A stretch of 64,000 nt of DNA from Candidatus Blautia stercorigallinarum. Its GTDB lineage: Bacteria > Bacillota > Clostridia > Lachnospirales > Lachnospiraceae. Positions 36,985 to 46,010 of the stretch are shown piece by piece (the first letter of the stretch is position 1; each line of letters starts with the position of its first letter). Location of the stretch: NCBI GenBank assembly GCA_019112785.1, contig DXIQ01000058.1, positions 1 to 64,000 on the forward strand, written 5' to 3'. The notes under the pieces are model-generated. The model was not told the DNA's origin, ran no database searches, and saw only the letters and a list, made by a program, of their open reading frames with translations. A program made the translations under genes and the position numbers.

Positions 36985-37066
36985 TTGACAATCCCTGAAA
37001 AAATGTAGTAGACTATAAGAAATAAGCAAAGGCGCTCAGAGCAGATGCTCTGGGCGCCTTTTCCAT
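36985..37066 (+). promoter_or_regulatory. Promoter followed by leader hairpin (candidate attenuator) before the ATP-grasp operon
   Basis: TTGACA 36985-36990, 18 bp, TAGACT; then GGCGCtCAGAGC-agat-GCTCTGgGCGCC-ttttcc before AAGGAGGG. Confidence 0.65.
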
Positions 37067-37083
37067 TTAAGGAGGGAGCAGGA

Positions 37084-38397
37084 ATGAGAGAACTGGTGGA
37101 ACATACAGAAGGGATCAACCGTCTTATGGCCAGATTCGGGGTCAAATTCGGGATCTATAAAAACGGCGAGTTTCATGAGCAGCTATTTCCCTTTGACGCT
37201 ATTCCCCGGGTGATCACCCGGGAGGAATTCCGGATACTGGAAAAGGGACTGATCCAGAGGGCGGACGCCCTGAACCTTTTTCTGAAGGATATATATGGAG
37301 AAAAAAAGATCATAAAGGATCAGGTAGTTCCGGAGGAGTTTGTATTTATTTCTTCCGGCTATCTTCCGGAATGTGAGGGGATCTGCCCGCCCAAGGGAAT
37401 CCACAGTCATATTTCGGGAATTGATCTGGTGCTTGGCAAAGATGGAGAGTGGTACATTCTGGAGGATAATCTCAGGATTCCTTCCGGCGCTTCCTACCCC
37501 ATGATCGCCAGGGAAATCTGCCGCCGGGTATCTCCAAAAACCTTCAGCAACAATCAGATCGTAGACAATCGAAACTATGCGGACCTGCTGAAGGAGACTC
37601 TCGACTGGGTAAATACAGGAGGAATACCGGTGATCATGACTCCGGGAAGATATAACGCCGCCTATTTTGAACATTCCTATCTGGCAGAGCGGACAGGGAG
37701 CGAACTTGCTGCCTGCTTGGAGCTTTTTGTAGAAAATGATTATCTTTATTACCGGGACTACAGGAATACCAAACAGAAAGTAGGGGTACTTTACAGAAGG
37801 ATATCGGACGAATATCTGGATCCGCTGACTTTTCTTCCTGAATCCCTTATAGGCATCCCAAATCTTATGGAAGTATACCGGAAAGGCAATGTGGCCATTG
37901 TAAATGCGCCGGGGAATGGAGTGGCAGATGATAAGGGAATCTATTATTTTGTACCTAAAATGATCCGTTATTACCTGGATCAGGAACCGATCCTGAAAAA
38001 TGCTCCCACTTTTCTTCCCTATTATCCGGAGGACCGGAAATATGTCCTGGATCATCTGGAAAAACTGGTGGTAAAAGATGTGGCGGAAGCCGGAGGATAC
38101 GGGGTGATCTTTGGAAATGAACTGAGCCGGGAAAAACTTTCTCAGATGAGGGAGATCATTGAAAAAGAACCCAGAAGATTCATTGCCCAGGAGGTTATTG
38201 ATTTTCAGGATATGGAAGTTTCCGAAGGAACCGGGACTGTGCTGCGAAAAGCAGACCTGCGGGCTTTTGTATTATCCGGAAAGGAGACAAAAGTGTGGGC
38301 CAGCGGACTGACCAGGTTTTCCAGAAACCCGGATTCCTTTGTAGTAAATTCATCACAGGGAGGAGGATTTAAAGACACATGGGTATTATCTCAATAG
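37084..38397 (+). CDS. Circularly permuted ATP-grasp protein
   Basis: GIYKNGEFHEQLFPFDAIPRVIT...DLVLGKDGEWYILEDNLRIPSGASYPMIAREICRRVSP...KDVAEAGGYGVIFG. Confidence 0.92.
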   Translation: MRELVEHTEGINRLMARFGVKFGIYKNGEFHEQLFPFDAIPRVITREEFRILEKGLIQRADALNLFLKDIYGEKKIIKDQVVPEEFVFISSGYLPECEGICPPKGIHSHISGIDLVLGKDGEWYILEDNLRIPSGASYPMIAREICRRVSPKTFSNNQIVDNRNYADLLKETLDWVNTGGIPVIMTPGRYNAAYFEHSYLAERTGSELAACLELFVENDYLYYRDYRNTKQKVGVLYRRISDEYLDPLTFLPESLIGIPNLMEVYRKGNVAIVNAPGNGVADDKGIYYFVPKMIRYYLDQEPILKNAPTFLPYYPEDRKYVLDHLEKLVVKDVAEAGGYGVIFGNELSREKLSQMREIIEKEPRRFIAQEVIDFQDMEVSEGTGTVLRKADLRAFVLSGKETKVWASGLTRFSRNPDSFVVNSSQGGGFKDTWVLSQ

Positions 38398-39053
38398 AAA
38401 AAGCAGACCATCTATATTGGCTGGGACGGTATACGGAAAGAGTGTATACCACACTGCGGGTATTCTTTCATATATACGACAATATGATCGAACAGCCGGA
38501 AGGCATTTATGCGAAGTACTGTAAAAGGCTGAATATCCCGGATATCTATACTTCTAACAGACAGTTTGCCCAGTCTTATCTTTTTGATGAAGATAATCCG
38601 GATTCTGTAGTATCCAATATGAAACGGGCCTATGACAATGCAGTGGTGCTAAGAGAAGAATTAAGTAGCAATGTGCTGTCCTATGTCCAGCTTGCCCTGG
38701 ATACTTTCCAGGCCTGCAAGAAGACTACAGCGCCCCTTCTGGAACTGCAGCAGGCCATTGATTATCTGCTGGCTTTCTGGGGCTGCGCCGATGATTATGT
38801 GGATCAGGAGGACTGCAGGAATATCCTGAAATGCGGAAAATATGTAGAAAGACTGGATCTTTTTATCCGTCTGGATTACCATAGAGAAGATCTGGAAAAA
38901 GAATTCAGAAAGCTGACCAACCGTCTGTTCAGAACGAATTTAAACTATAATGAAGAAAACCTGAAGCGGCTGGAACAGATCATTATGGATAAAGACCATC
39001 AGAAATCTTATGATCAGGAGGCACTGGGCTGTCTGGGAGGACTGATCTCCTGA
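38379..39053 (+). CDS. Alpha-E domain-containing protein
   Basis: MGIISIEKADHLYWLGRYTERVYTTLRVFFHIYDNMIE; overlaps the ATP-grasp gene by 19 nt. Confidence 0.9.
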   Translation: MGIISIEKADHLYWLGRYTERVYTTLRVFFHIYDNMIEQPEGIYAKYCKRLNIPDIYTSNRQFAQSYLFDEDNPDSVVSNMKRAYDNAVVLREELSSNVLSYVQLALDTFQACKKTTAPLLELQQAIDYLLAFWGCADDYVDQEDCRNILKCGKYVERLDLFIRLDYHREDLEKEFRKLTNRLFRTNLNYNEENLKRLEQIIMDKDHQKSYDQEALGCLGGLIS

Positions 39054-39069
39054 GCTGCCTGCAGGTGAT

Positions 39070-39900
39070 ATGAAAAAATTAAGATTTATATACAGAATGG
39101 AAATTCGATTTTCGTCTCCGGTGAACAGCCATTATTTTGCCCTGCGCTGTATCCCCGGAGACTCTTCGCGGCAGAGGATCATCCTGACAGAACAGAATAT
39201 TTATCCGGCAGATTATCTGAGCAGGACAAAAGACGGCTTTGGCAACATCCGGCTTAACGGGTGCTGCCAGGGACCTCATGAGACTTTCGGATATACCATA
39301 GCCGGGACTGCTCAGACAAAGGGAATGGAAGTGGTAAAAGAGCCTCTTCATCCCATGTACCGGTATCCTTCTTTCTATACCTGCCCGGATCCGGGAATAG
39401 CTGCTTTTGCCTGTAAAGCAGAACAGCTGTGCAGGGAACAGGGAAAGGAAGAGAACCTGGAAAAGGCCGTCTGTGTTATGGGAATGCTCTATGAGGGCTT
39501 TTCTTATGTGCCAGGGTCTACAGATATCAGCACTACGGCGGGAGAGGCCTTAAAGCAGGGAAAAGGAGTATGTCAGGACTATGCCCATATCATGACTGCA
39601 GTGCTCCGGTATATGGGAATCCCTGCCAGATATGTGACCGGATTGATGATAGGGGAAGGGTATACCCATGCCTGGGTGGAAGTTTATACCAGGGATGGCT
39701 GGTATGGCCTGGATCCTACCAATAATCTGCACATTGATGAATATTATATTAAGCTTGCCCATGGGAGAGACTACGGAGACTGCGTGATTGACCGGGGATG
39801 CTTCCGTGGAAACGCCGGGCAGGAACAGAAAATTTATGTAAAGGTGGAGGAAATAAAAAATGACGGAAACAGTGGTGGCAATGAAACTGCCGGTGGATGA
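39070..39900 (+). CDS. Transglutaminase-like family protein
   Basis: GKGVCQDYAHIMTAVLRYMGIPARYVTGLMIGEGYTHAWVEVYTRDGWYGLDPTNN (Cys/His/Asp triad). Confidence 0.95.
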   Translation: MKKLRFIYRMEIRFSSPVNSHYFALRCIPGDSSRQRIILTEQNIYPADYLSRTKDGFGNIRLNGCCQGPHETFGYTIAGTAQTKGMEVVKEPLHPMYRYPSFYTCPDPGIAAFACKAEQLCREQGKEENLEKAVCVMGMLYEGFSYVPGSTDISTTAGEALKQGKGVCQDYAHIMTAVLRYMGIPARYVTGLMIGEGYTHAWVEVYTRDGWYGLDPTNNLHIDEYYIKLAHGRDYGDCVIDRGCFRGNAGQEQKIYVKVEEIKNDGNSGGNETAGG

Positions 39901-40798
39901 AAGCCTGCGGATCCAGAAAAACCGGATCATGCCCGCCCATCCTACGGGGGAAGAAAAGAGGATCGCGGTAGTAACCGGTACCCATGGAGACGAGCTGGAG
40001 GGCCAGTTTGTCTGCTACGAGCTTCTCAGGCGGCTGAAGGCGGAGCCGGAACGGCTGAGAGGGATCGTAGATGTATATCCGGCTCTGAATCCTCTGGGAA
40101 TTGATTCCATCACCAGAGGGATCCCCATGTTTGACCTGGATATGAACCGGATCTTTCCGGGAAATGAAGAGGGGCCTATGATGGAGTCCCTGGTCTATGG
40201 ACTGATGGAGGACCTGAAAGGAGCAGATCTCTGTGTGGATATCCATGCCAGTAATATTTTCCTTATGGAACTTCCTCAGGTGCGGATCAACGAGCTTACT
40301 GCCGAGAAACTGGTCCCGTTGGCAAAGGATATTAATGTGGACTTTGTCTGGGTACATGCCAACGCTACCGTGCTGGAATCTACTCTGGCCTACAGCTTAA
40401 ACCAGGCAGGCACCCCTACTCTGGTTGTAGAGATGGGAGTGGGGATGCGTATTACAAAGACCTATGGATATCAGCTTGTGGAAGGCCTGTTAAATGTTAT
40501 GAAGACCCTGGGAATCTGGGATGGGGAAGTGGGAGAGATCCGGAAGCCTATCGTGTCTGCAGATCAGGAAATCGGCTATCTGAATGCAGACTGCGCAGGA
40601 ATCTATGTTCCCCAGGTGCAGATCGGAGAACAGGTGAAAGAAGGAGATCTTCTGGGAGAAATCCTCAATCCCCTTACCGGAGATGTGGAGCAGGCGGTGA
40701 AAGCACCTGTTTCCGGTATGGTGTTTACAAGAAGAGAGTATCCGGTAGTTTACAGCGGTTCCCTGCTGGGAAGGATACTGGGAGGTGGAAGAGCATGA
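39860..40798 (+). CDS. Succinylglutamate desuccinylase/aspartoacylase-like zinc enzyme
   Basis: IAVVTGTHGDELEGQFVCYELLRRL...FDLDMNRIFPGNEEGPMMESL...LCVDIHAS. Confidence 0.92.
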   Translation: MTETVVAMKLPVDESLRIQKNRIMPAHPTGEEKRIAVVTGTHGDELEGQFVCYELLRRLKAEPERLRGIVDVYPALNPLGIDSITRGIPMFDLDMNRIFPGNEEGPMMESLVYGLMEDLKGADLCVDIHASNIFLMELPQVRINELTAEKLVPLAKDINVDFVWVHANATVLESTLAYSLNQAGTPTLVVEMGVGMRITKTYGYQLVEGLLNVMKTLGIWDGEVGEIRKPIVSADQEIGYLNADCAGIYVPQVQIGEQVKEGDLLGEILNPLTGDVEQAVKAPVSGMVFTRREYPVVYSGSLLGRILGGGRA

Positions 40799-41730
40799 GA
40801 AAAACAGAGATTTATACCCTTGGTTCTCCATACCGGGAAGATCTGAAGATAACCGGCTATGCATTTGGACAGGAACAGAAATCTGCCTGTATAGTGGGAA
40901 GCATAAGAGGAAATGAAGTCCAGCAGCTTTATGTCTGCTCCCAGATTGTGAGAAAGCTGGAAGAGCTGGAGGCAGCGGGAAAAATTGCCAAGGATAAGGG
41001 AATTCTGGTGATACCGTCCATAAATCATCATGCTATGAATATCGGAAAACGGTTCTGGCCTGTGGATAATACAGATATAAACCGGATGTTTCCGGGGTAT
41101 GATCTGGGAGAAACTACCCAGAGGATCGCAGCAGGAGTATTTGAAAAGGTGAAGGATTATGATTACGGTATCCAGTTCGCAAGTTTCTACATGCCCGGAG
41201 ACTTTATTCCTCATGTCCGTATGATGGATACCGGAAAGCAGAACACCAGCCTGGCCGGGCTTTTCGGCCTTCCCTATGTAGTCATAAGAAAACCCAGGCC
41301 CATTGATACTACAACTCTGAATTATAACTGGCAGATATGGGATACCAATGCCTTTTCTGTCTATACTGCAGAGACAGATTTCATAGATGAAGAATCCGCC
41401 CAGCAGGCGGTTTCTGCTGTCCTTCGTTTCCTCACCAGAATGGGGATCCTGAAATACAACTGCCATAACGGCTATATTGCTACCGTGATCAATGAAGAAG
41501 AGCTTATGTCTGTCAGGACCAATACAGGAGGAATCTACAGAAGGCTCTGCCGTCCCGGGGATGAGGTATATACCGGCCAGCCTCTGGCAGAGATCCTGGA
41601 TCCTTATGAGGGATATGTGACCTCTACCATCTTGTCCCCTACAGACGGGATCATCTTTTTCACCCATAAGAAACCTTTGGCTACAGAGAACGAAGTGATC
41701 TGTAAGATCATACGGCGGCTGCATAACTGA
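40795..41730 (+). CDS. Succinylglutamate desuccinylase/aspartoacylase-like enzyme (second copy)
   Basis: ACIVGSIRGNEVQQLYVCSQIVRKLEEL...DNTDINRMFPGYDLGETTQRIAAGVFE; overlaps upstream gene by 4 nt. Confidence 0.9.
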   Translation: MRKTEIYTLGSPYREDLKITGYAFGQEQKSACIVGSIRGNEVQQLYVCSQIVRKLEELEAAGKIAKDKGILVIPSINHHAMNIGKRFWPVDNTDINRMFPGYDLGETTQRIAAGVFEKVKDYDYGIQFASFYMPGDFIPHVRMMDTGKQNTSLAGLFGLPYVVIRKPRPIDTTTLNYNWQIWDTNAFSVYTAETDFIDEESAQQAVSAVLRFLTRMGILKYNCHNGYIATVINEEELMSVRTNTGGIYRRLCRPGDEVYTGQPLAEILDPYEGYVTSTILSPTDGIIFFTHKKPLATENEVICKIIRRLHN

Positions 41731-41753
41731 TAAAGTAAATAAAGCAATCCTAT

Positions 41754-41817
41754 AAAAAGATCAGACAACTGAGAACTGCCTAAAAGAGAGCATAGTACTC
41801 AGGATATCTGATCTTTT
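41754..41817 (+). terminator. Intrinsic terminator
   Basis: aaaaagatcaga...ctgag...ctcag...tctgatcttttt. Confidence 0.85.
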
Positions 41818-41839
41818 TACATGCCATGTCTCAGGAGTG

Positions 41840-41899
41840 TTGACGTAAGGGAAATTTTGGTATAATATATAGATGGTAGATATATAGAAGGCCTATATA
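41840..41899 (+). promoter_or_regulatory. Promoter with TATATAG/CTATATA inverted repeat (candidate PadR operator)
   Basis: TTGACG ... TATAAT/TAATAT; TATATAG 41866-41872, TATATAG-aaggc-CTATATA 41881-41899. Confidence 0.55.
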
Positions 41900-41931
41900 A
41901 AATAAGGATTTTATGAAAGGAGGCAGGGGTT

Positions 41932-42282
41932 ATGGGAGAAGGAAAAATTGATAAAAGTCTTCTTTCTGGAAGTACCACTTTACTTCTTCTTCAGCTTTTG
42001 TCAGAAAAGGATATGTACGGCTATGAGATGATCGAAACCTTAAGAGACAGGTCTCAGAATGTGTTCGAGCTGAAGGCAGGGACTCTTTATCCCCTTCTTC
42101 ACGGGCTGGAGGGGAAGAAGTATCTGGAATCCTATGAACAGGAGGCGGGAGGAAAGACCAGGAAGTATTACAGGATCACCAGAGCAGGAAGAAAACATCT
42201 GGAAGAAAAGAAAAAGGAGTGGGAGACTTACACCGGCGCAGTAGGCCGTGTCCTGGGAGGGCCTGCCTATGGACGTATATGA
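41932..42282 (+). CDS. PadR-family transcriptional regulator (third in window)
   Basis: LLSGSTTLLLLQLLSEKDMYGYEMIETLRDRSQNVFELKAGTLYPLLHGLEGKKYLESYEQEAGGKTRKYYRIT. Confidence 0.94.
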   Translation: MGEGKIDKSLLSGSTTLLLLQLLSEKDMYGYEMIETLRDRSQNVFELKAGTLYPLLHGLEGKKYLESYEQEAGGKTRKYYRITRAGRKHLEEKKKEWETYTGAVGRVLGGPAYGRI

Positions 42283-43125
42283 GTATTGAGATCAGGTGGA
42301 AAAACAGATACGCCAGGAGGCTGTGCGCAAAGAAATCCGTACAGAGCTGGGGCAGCATATCGAAGACCAGGCGGATTTTTATCAGGAATCAGGCATGAGC
42401 CGGGCAGAAGCAGTGGAAAGAGCAGTAGAGGATATGGGAGACCCGGTGGAGACGGGAGTGCAGCTGGATATGGTCCATCAGCCTCAGCTGGATAAGAAAC
42501 TGATGTTCGCAGTGGCCCAGCTATTAGCTACAGAAGCAATCCTTCAGATTTTCTTTTATTTGAGGATAGAAAGACAACCTGCAGTTTTTTCTACAGTGGC
42601 CATGATTATGTTTGGACTGATAGATTTTCTGTGGATGCTGATGTTTGCTACAAGAAGCTTCTTTTCCCATAAATTTCATGAGGCCTCTACCTGGTTTTGC
42701 ATGTGGCTGTCAATTGCTATTTTAGGAGCCGTTTTCGGAGGAACGGGAATCAGCGGAGCAGAGAGAGTTGGCCTTACCTGCCCGGAATCCTGAAGGCTCT
42801 GGCCGGTGAATATTTTCCAGTAAGCCTTTGTGTATGTGCAGCAGCAATTCTGGGTTTCTTTCTGTGGCTGATCCTGAACATCCGAAAACTGACCAATGAC
42901 CTGTGCCGGATGCTGTGCCTGGGAGTTTTAGGAGGTTTTTTGATACAGACCTTATATTCACTGGCTTGTCTTGCCGGACTGGGACCATATGAATATGTAT
43001 TTTTTCCTTTGCTGTCGGTATGGTACAGCGGCATGGGCGCTATACACTCGTATCACTACTGGTTCCTGGGGATTTTCCTGAACTGTCATAAATCCGACAG
43101 GATCATTCCAAAAAAAATGAAATAA
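42269..43125 (+). pseudogene. Degenerate permease-prefix-domain/FtsW-like membrane protein gene (in-frame TGA at codon 7 and a downstream frameshift)
   Basis: ATG 42269: MDVYEY*DQVEKQIRQEAVRKEIRTELGQHIEDQADFYQESGMSRAEAVERAVEDMGDPVETGVQLD...; continues in another frame as PYLPGILKALAGEYFPVSLCVC...LGVLGGFLIQTLYSLACLAGLGPY. Confidence 0.8.
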
Positions 43126-43136
43126 AGACCAATGTA

Positions 43137-43209
43137 AAAGGACTGTCTCAAAATTCAGAACAGAAAATAGTAGTTTCTTGTTCCCGACGGATTGAGAAAC
43201 AGTCCTTTT
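43137..43209. terminator. Bidirectional terminator
   Basis: aaaaggactgtctcaa...ttgagaaacagtccttttg. Confidence 0.8.
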
Positions 43210-43221
43210 GACGTGACATTT

Positions 43222-44196
43222 TTACCTGAAATGAATTCCGCTCCAGTAAACATTATCCTTCACAATGGTCTCAGGAGGCAGCTCTACCCCCTCCAGGGCC
43301 CATTTTTTGAACTCCTTAAAACCTACCCGGTCGATGATGTAGCCTACATGTTCTTTTCCCCCGGGAGCTTTTGGATCAATGTATTCTTTTGCAAATTTGT
43401 AAGTATTCAGGATTACCTTTACAATGGTATCCTCGTCAGCCCAGAGAAGGAAATCTTCTCCCAGCCTTGGATTTTTCTTTCCTGTACGTCCCATAATGGT
43501 AAGACGGTAATATTTTTTCCGGCTTCTTGTCCAGGCCCTGGTAGGGCATTTGGTGACGCAGACACCGCAGCCCACACATTTTTCTGTGTTCCGGACAATC
43601 TTATAATTTTCCATATGGAGGGCGTCTACAGAAAGCTGGTCGCAGCCTTTGATACAGGCACTGCAGCTTACGCACCGGTTGGGATCGTACTGGGGCTCCG
43701 TCATTCCGATAATGCCGAAATCATGCATCCTGGCCTTGATACAGTCGTTGGCGCAGCCGGTAAGAGCGATCTTAAAATGCAGGTCATTGGGGAAAATGGC
43801 TTTTTCGATCCGTTTTGCAAAGGCCGCTGTATTATAGTTTCCGAAAGGACAGACCCGGTTGCCGATGCAGGCGCTGACATTTCTGGTTCCGGAAGAGGCG
43901 TAGCCGGTGCCGGGAACTTCCTGATTGATCTCCAGATTTTCAATAATGGGTTGAAGTTTTTCATTAACCTTTGCCATGTCCCTGATAGAGATCCCTTCAA
44001 TCTCGAATCCCTGGCGGGTAGTAATATGTACCTGGCCGTTGCCGTATTCTCTTGCAATTTCTGCCACCTGAGTCAGTACGTCTGCGTTACAGGCTCCTCC
44101 GGGAATACGGACTCTGGAGGCCACGACATCTCTGTGTTTGGTCACACGAAAAGCGTTCTTTTTTAACTTCTTTGTATTTACATCAACATGCATCAT
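43222..44196 (-). CDS. asrC: Anaerobic sulfite reductase subunit C (siroheme/4Fe-4S)
   Basis: HVDVNTKKLKKNAFRVTKHRDVVASRVRIPGG...CVSCSACIKGCDQLSV...CVGCGVCVTKCPTRAW. Confidence 0.93.
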   Translation of the reverse strand: MMHVDVNTKKLKKNAFRVTKHRDVVASRVRIPGGACNADVLTQVAEIAREYGNGQVHITTRQGFEIEGISIRDMAKVNEKLQPIIENLEINQEVPGTGYASSGTRNVSACIGNRVCPFGNYNTAAFAKRIEKAIFPNDLHFKIALTGCANDCIKARMHDFGIIGMTEPQYDPNRCVSCSACIKGCDQLSVDALHMENYKIVRNTEKCVGCGVCVTKCPTRAWTRSRKKYYRLTIMGRTGKKNPRLGEDFLLWADEDTIVKVILNTYKFAKEYIDPKAPGGKEHVGYIIDRVGFKEFKKWALEGVELPPETIVKDNVYWSGIHFR

Positions 44197-44206
44197 TCCA
44201 ACCTCC

Positions 44207-44998
44207 TTAATCCAGCAGTTTTTTGCCTTCGGTATAATTAAATACCGGGCCGTCCAGACAAATATAGGTGTCTCCCATACGGCAGTGGCCGCATTTGCCC
44301 AGACCGCAGCACATTTTCCGCTCCTGGGAGATCCAGATCTGATGGTCTTCAATATCCAGTTTCTTAAATTCCGCTACAGCGAATTTCATCATTACGGGAG
44401 GGCCTACTACGATGACAGCCGCATTTTCCTTATTTTCAAAAGTAATATCCGGGATATATTTTGTCACCAGTCCCACGTTCCAACCAGGCTCTTCGGCTGC
44501 GTCTACGGTAATGGTGAGATTCATTTTCTGATCTTCCCATCTTTTGATGTCTTCTTTAAAAAGCACATCTTCGGGAGATTTGAATCCTGCAATGACTGTA
44601 AGGGATCTTACTTCCTCCGGATGATTTCCGAAATAGTCGATCACGCCTTTTACGGGAGATACACCTGTTCCTCCGGCAACGATGATCAGTTCCTTTTCTC
44701 GATAATTTTCCGGGAGAAAGCCGTTGCCGTAAGGCCCCCTCATAAAGAGGCTTTTTCCTTCCTGGTTTTCAAAGATTTCGTTGGTTACTTTTCCTACTTT
44801 ACGGATGGTCAGATCCACATAGTCCGGGCCGATGCCGCTGACAGAGATGGGAGCCTCCCCGTATTTAGGAACAGAGACTTCAAAGAACTGCCCTGGCTTA
44901 ACCTCTCCGACATAGTGCATGCGGAAGGTGTATTCAATATCTGTGTGACGGATGACTTTCTGTATCCGGGACAAAAAAGGCATATATGGGTTATTCAT
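44207..44998 (-). CDS. asrB: Anaerobic sulfite reductase subunit B (FAD/NAD-binding)
   Basis: MNNPYMPFLSRIQKVIRHTDIEYTFRM...GPYGNGFLPENYREKELIIVAGGTGVSPVKGVIDYF...CCGLGKCGHCRMGDTYICLDGPVF. Confidence 0.94.
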   Translation of the reverse strand: MNNPYMPFLSRIQKVIRHTDIEYTFRMHYVGEVKPGQFFEVSVPKYGEAPISVSGIGPDYVDLTIRKVGKVTNEIFENQEGKSLFMRGPYGNGFLPENYREKELIIVAGGTGVSPVKGVIDYFGNHPEEVRSLTVIAGFKSPEDVLFKEDIKRWEDQKMNLTITVDAAEEPGWNVGLVTKYIPDITFENKENAAVIVVGPPVMMKFAVAEFKKLDIEDHQIWISQERKMCCGLGKCGHCRMGDTYICLDGPVFNYTEGKKLLD

Positions 44999-46004
44999 GG
45001 ACCTTCCCTCCAATCTCTGATAATTTATTCAAACATCCTATATAGGAAATATATTCCGGACAGACGTTCTCACATCTGCCGCAGCCTACGCACATAGGAT
45101 AACCGAAGCGGTTTTTATAGTTCTGGATCTTATGGAGCACTTTAAAACGCATACGCTCTCCCTGATCTTTGCGGAAGCTGATGCCTCCGGCAATATCGCT
45201 GTATCCGTCTACCTGGCAGGAAGCCCAGACTCTCCGCCGCTCACCTGCATTTTCATTATCCCGGTAAAAGATATCCTGCATGGTAAAGCAGGTGCAGGTA
45301 GGACAGACAAAGTTGCACCGTCCGCAGCCGATACATCTGCCGCTGTATTCTTTCCATACTTCATGGGAGGAAATATTTTCCGGGAGAGTTTCCGGGATGG
45401 GAACAGTTTCTTCATTTTCTTTTACATACTGGATGTCCTGATTGTCCTGGGGAACTGATATACCTTCTGCATAGGAAGAAAGAACTTCATCTTTCAGTTC
45501 CAGGTAAAGACCTTCTTCGGCAGGGTGGGCGTAGCCGTCATAGTTTTCTGCCTGGTTGGTACCCATGGAGACACAGAAGCAGGATTTAAAGGACTGGTTG
45601 CAGCCCATTAAGATAAATTTGGCGTTTTTCCGGATATTTTTGTAGTAGAAATCTTCCGGTCCGTTATGAAGATAGATATCATCCAGACGCTTTAAAGCAT
45701 TCAGATCACAGGATCTCAGGAAAATCAGTCTTTTTTTCTTCTCTTCGGGGATTTTTACGCTGTTTTCTGTAAAATACATAATGGTATCAGAAATGGGCAG
45801 CAGCGTTTCCTTAAAGCTGTAATCGGATTTTTCATCCCAGACAATTTCATCAAAAGACTCAATAATACCGTAGCGGACAATATCTGTATCAGAATAACAT
45901 CCGGTGCCGGCATAAAGCCTGGGAGCAAATACATCATAGTCTTTTTTCAGATTTTTCAGAAGCTCGGATAAGGCTTCCTTATTCCAAAGATTTCCCATAA
46001 ACAC
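44991..46004 (-). CDS. asrA: Anaerobic sulfite reductase subunit A (ferredoxin-type)
   Basis: CIGCGRCNFVCPTCTCFTMQDIFY...CVGCGRCENVCPEYISY. Confidence 0.93.
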   Translation of the reverse strand: MFMGNLWNKEALSELLKNLKKDYDVFAPRLYAGTGCYSDTDIVRYGIIESFDEIVWDEKSDYSFKETLLPISDTIMYFTENSVKIPEEKKKRLIFLRSCDLNALKRLDDIYLHNGPEDFYYKNIRKNAKFILMGCNQSFKSCFCVSMGTNQAENYDGYAHPAEEGLYLELKDEVLSSYAEGISVPQDNQDIQYVKENEETVPIPETLPENISSHEVWKEYSGRCIGCGRCNFVCPTCTCFTMQDIFYRDNENAGERRRVWASCQVDGYSDIAGGISFRKDQGERMRFKVLHKIQNYKNRFGYPMCVGCGRCENVCPEYISYIGCLNKLSEIGGKVHE

Positions 46005-46010
46005 ACTCCT

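Noticed and set aside
42287-42289. In-frame TGA as a selenocysteine codon
   Set aside because: The same gene is also frameshifted and looks truncated, no selenoprotein family match and no obvious downstream stem-loop; pseudogene is simpler.
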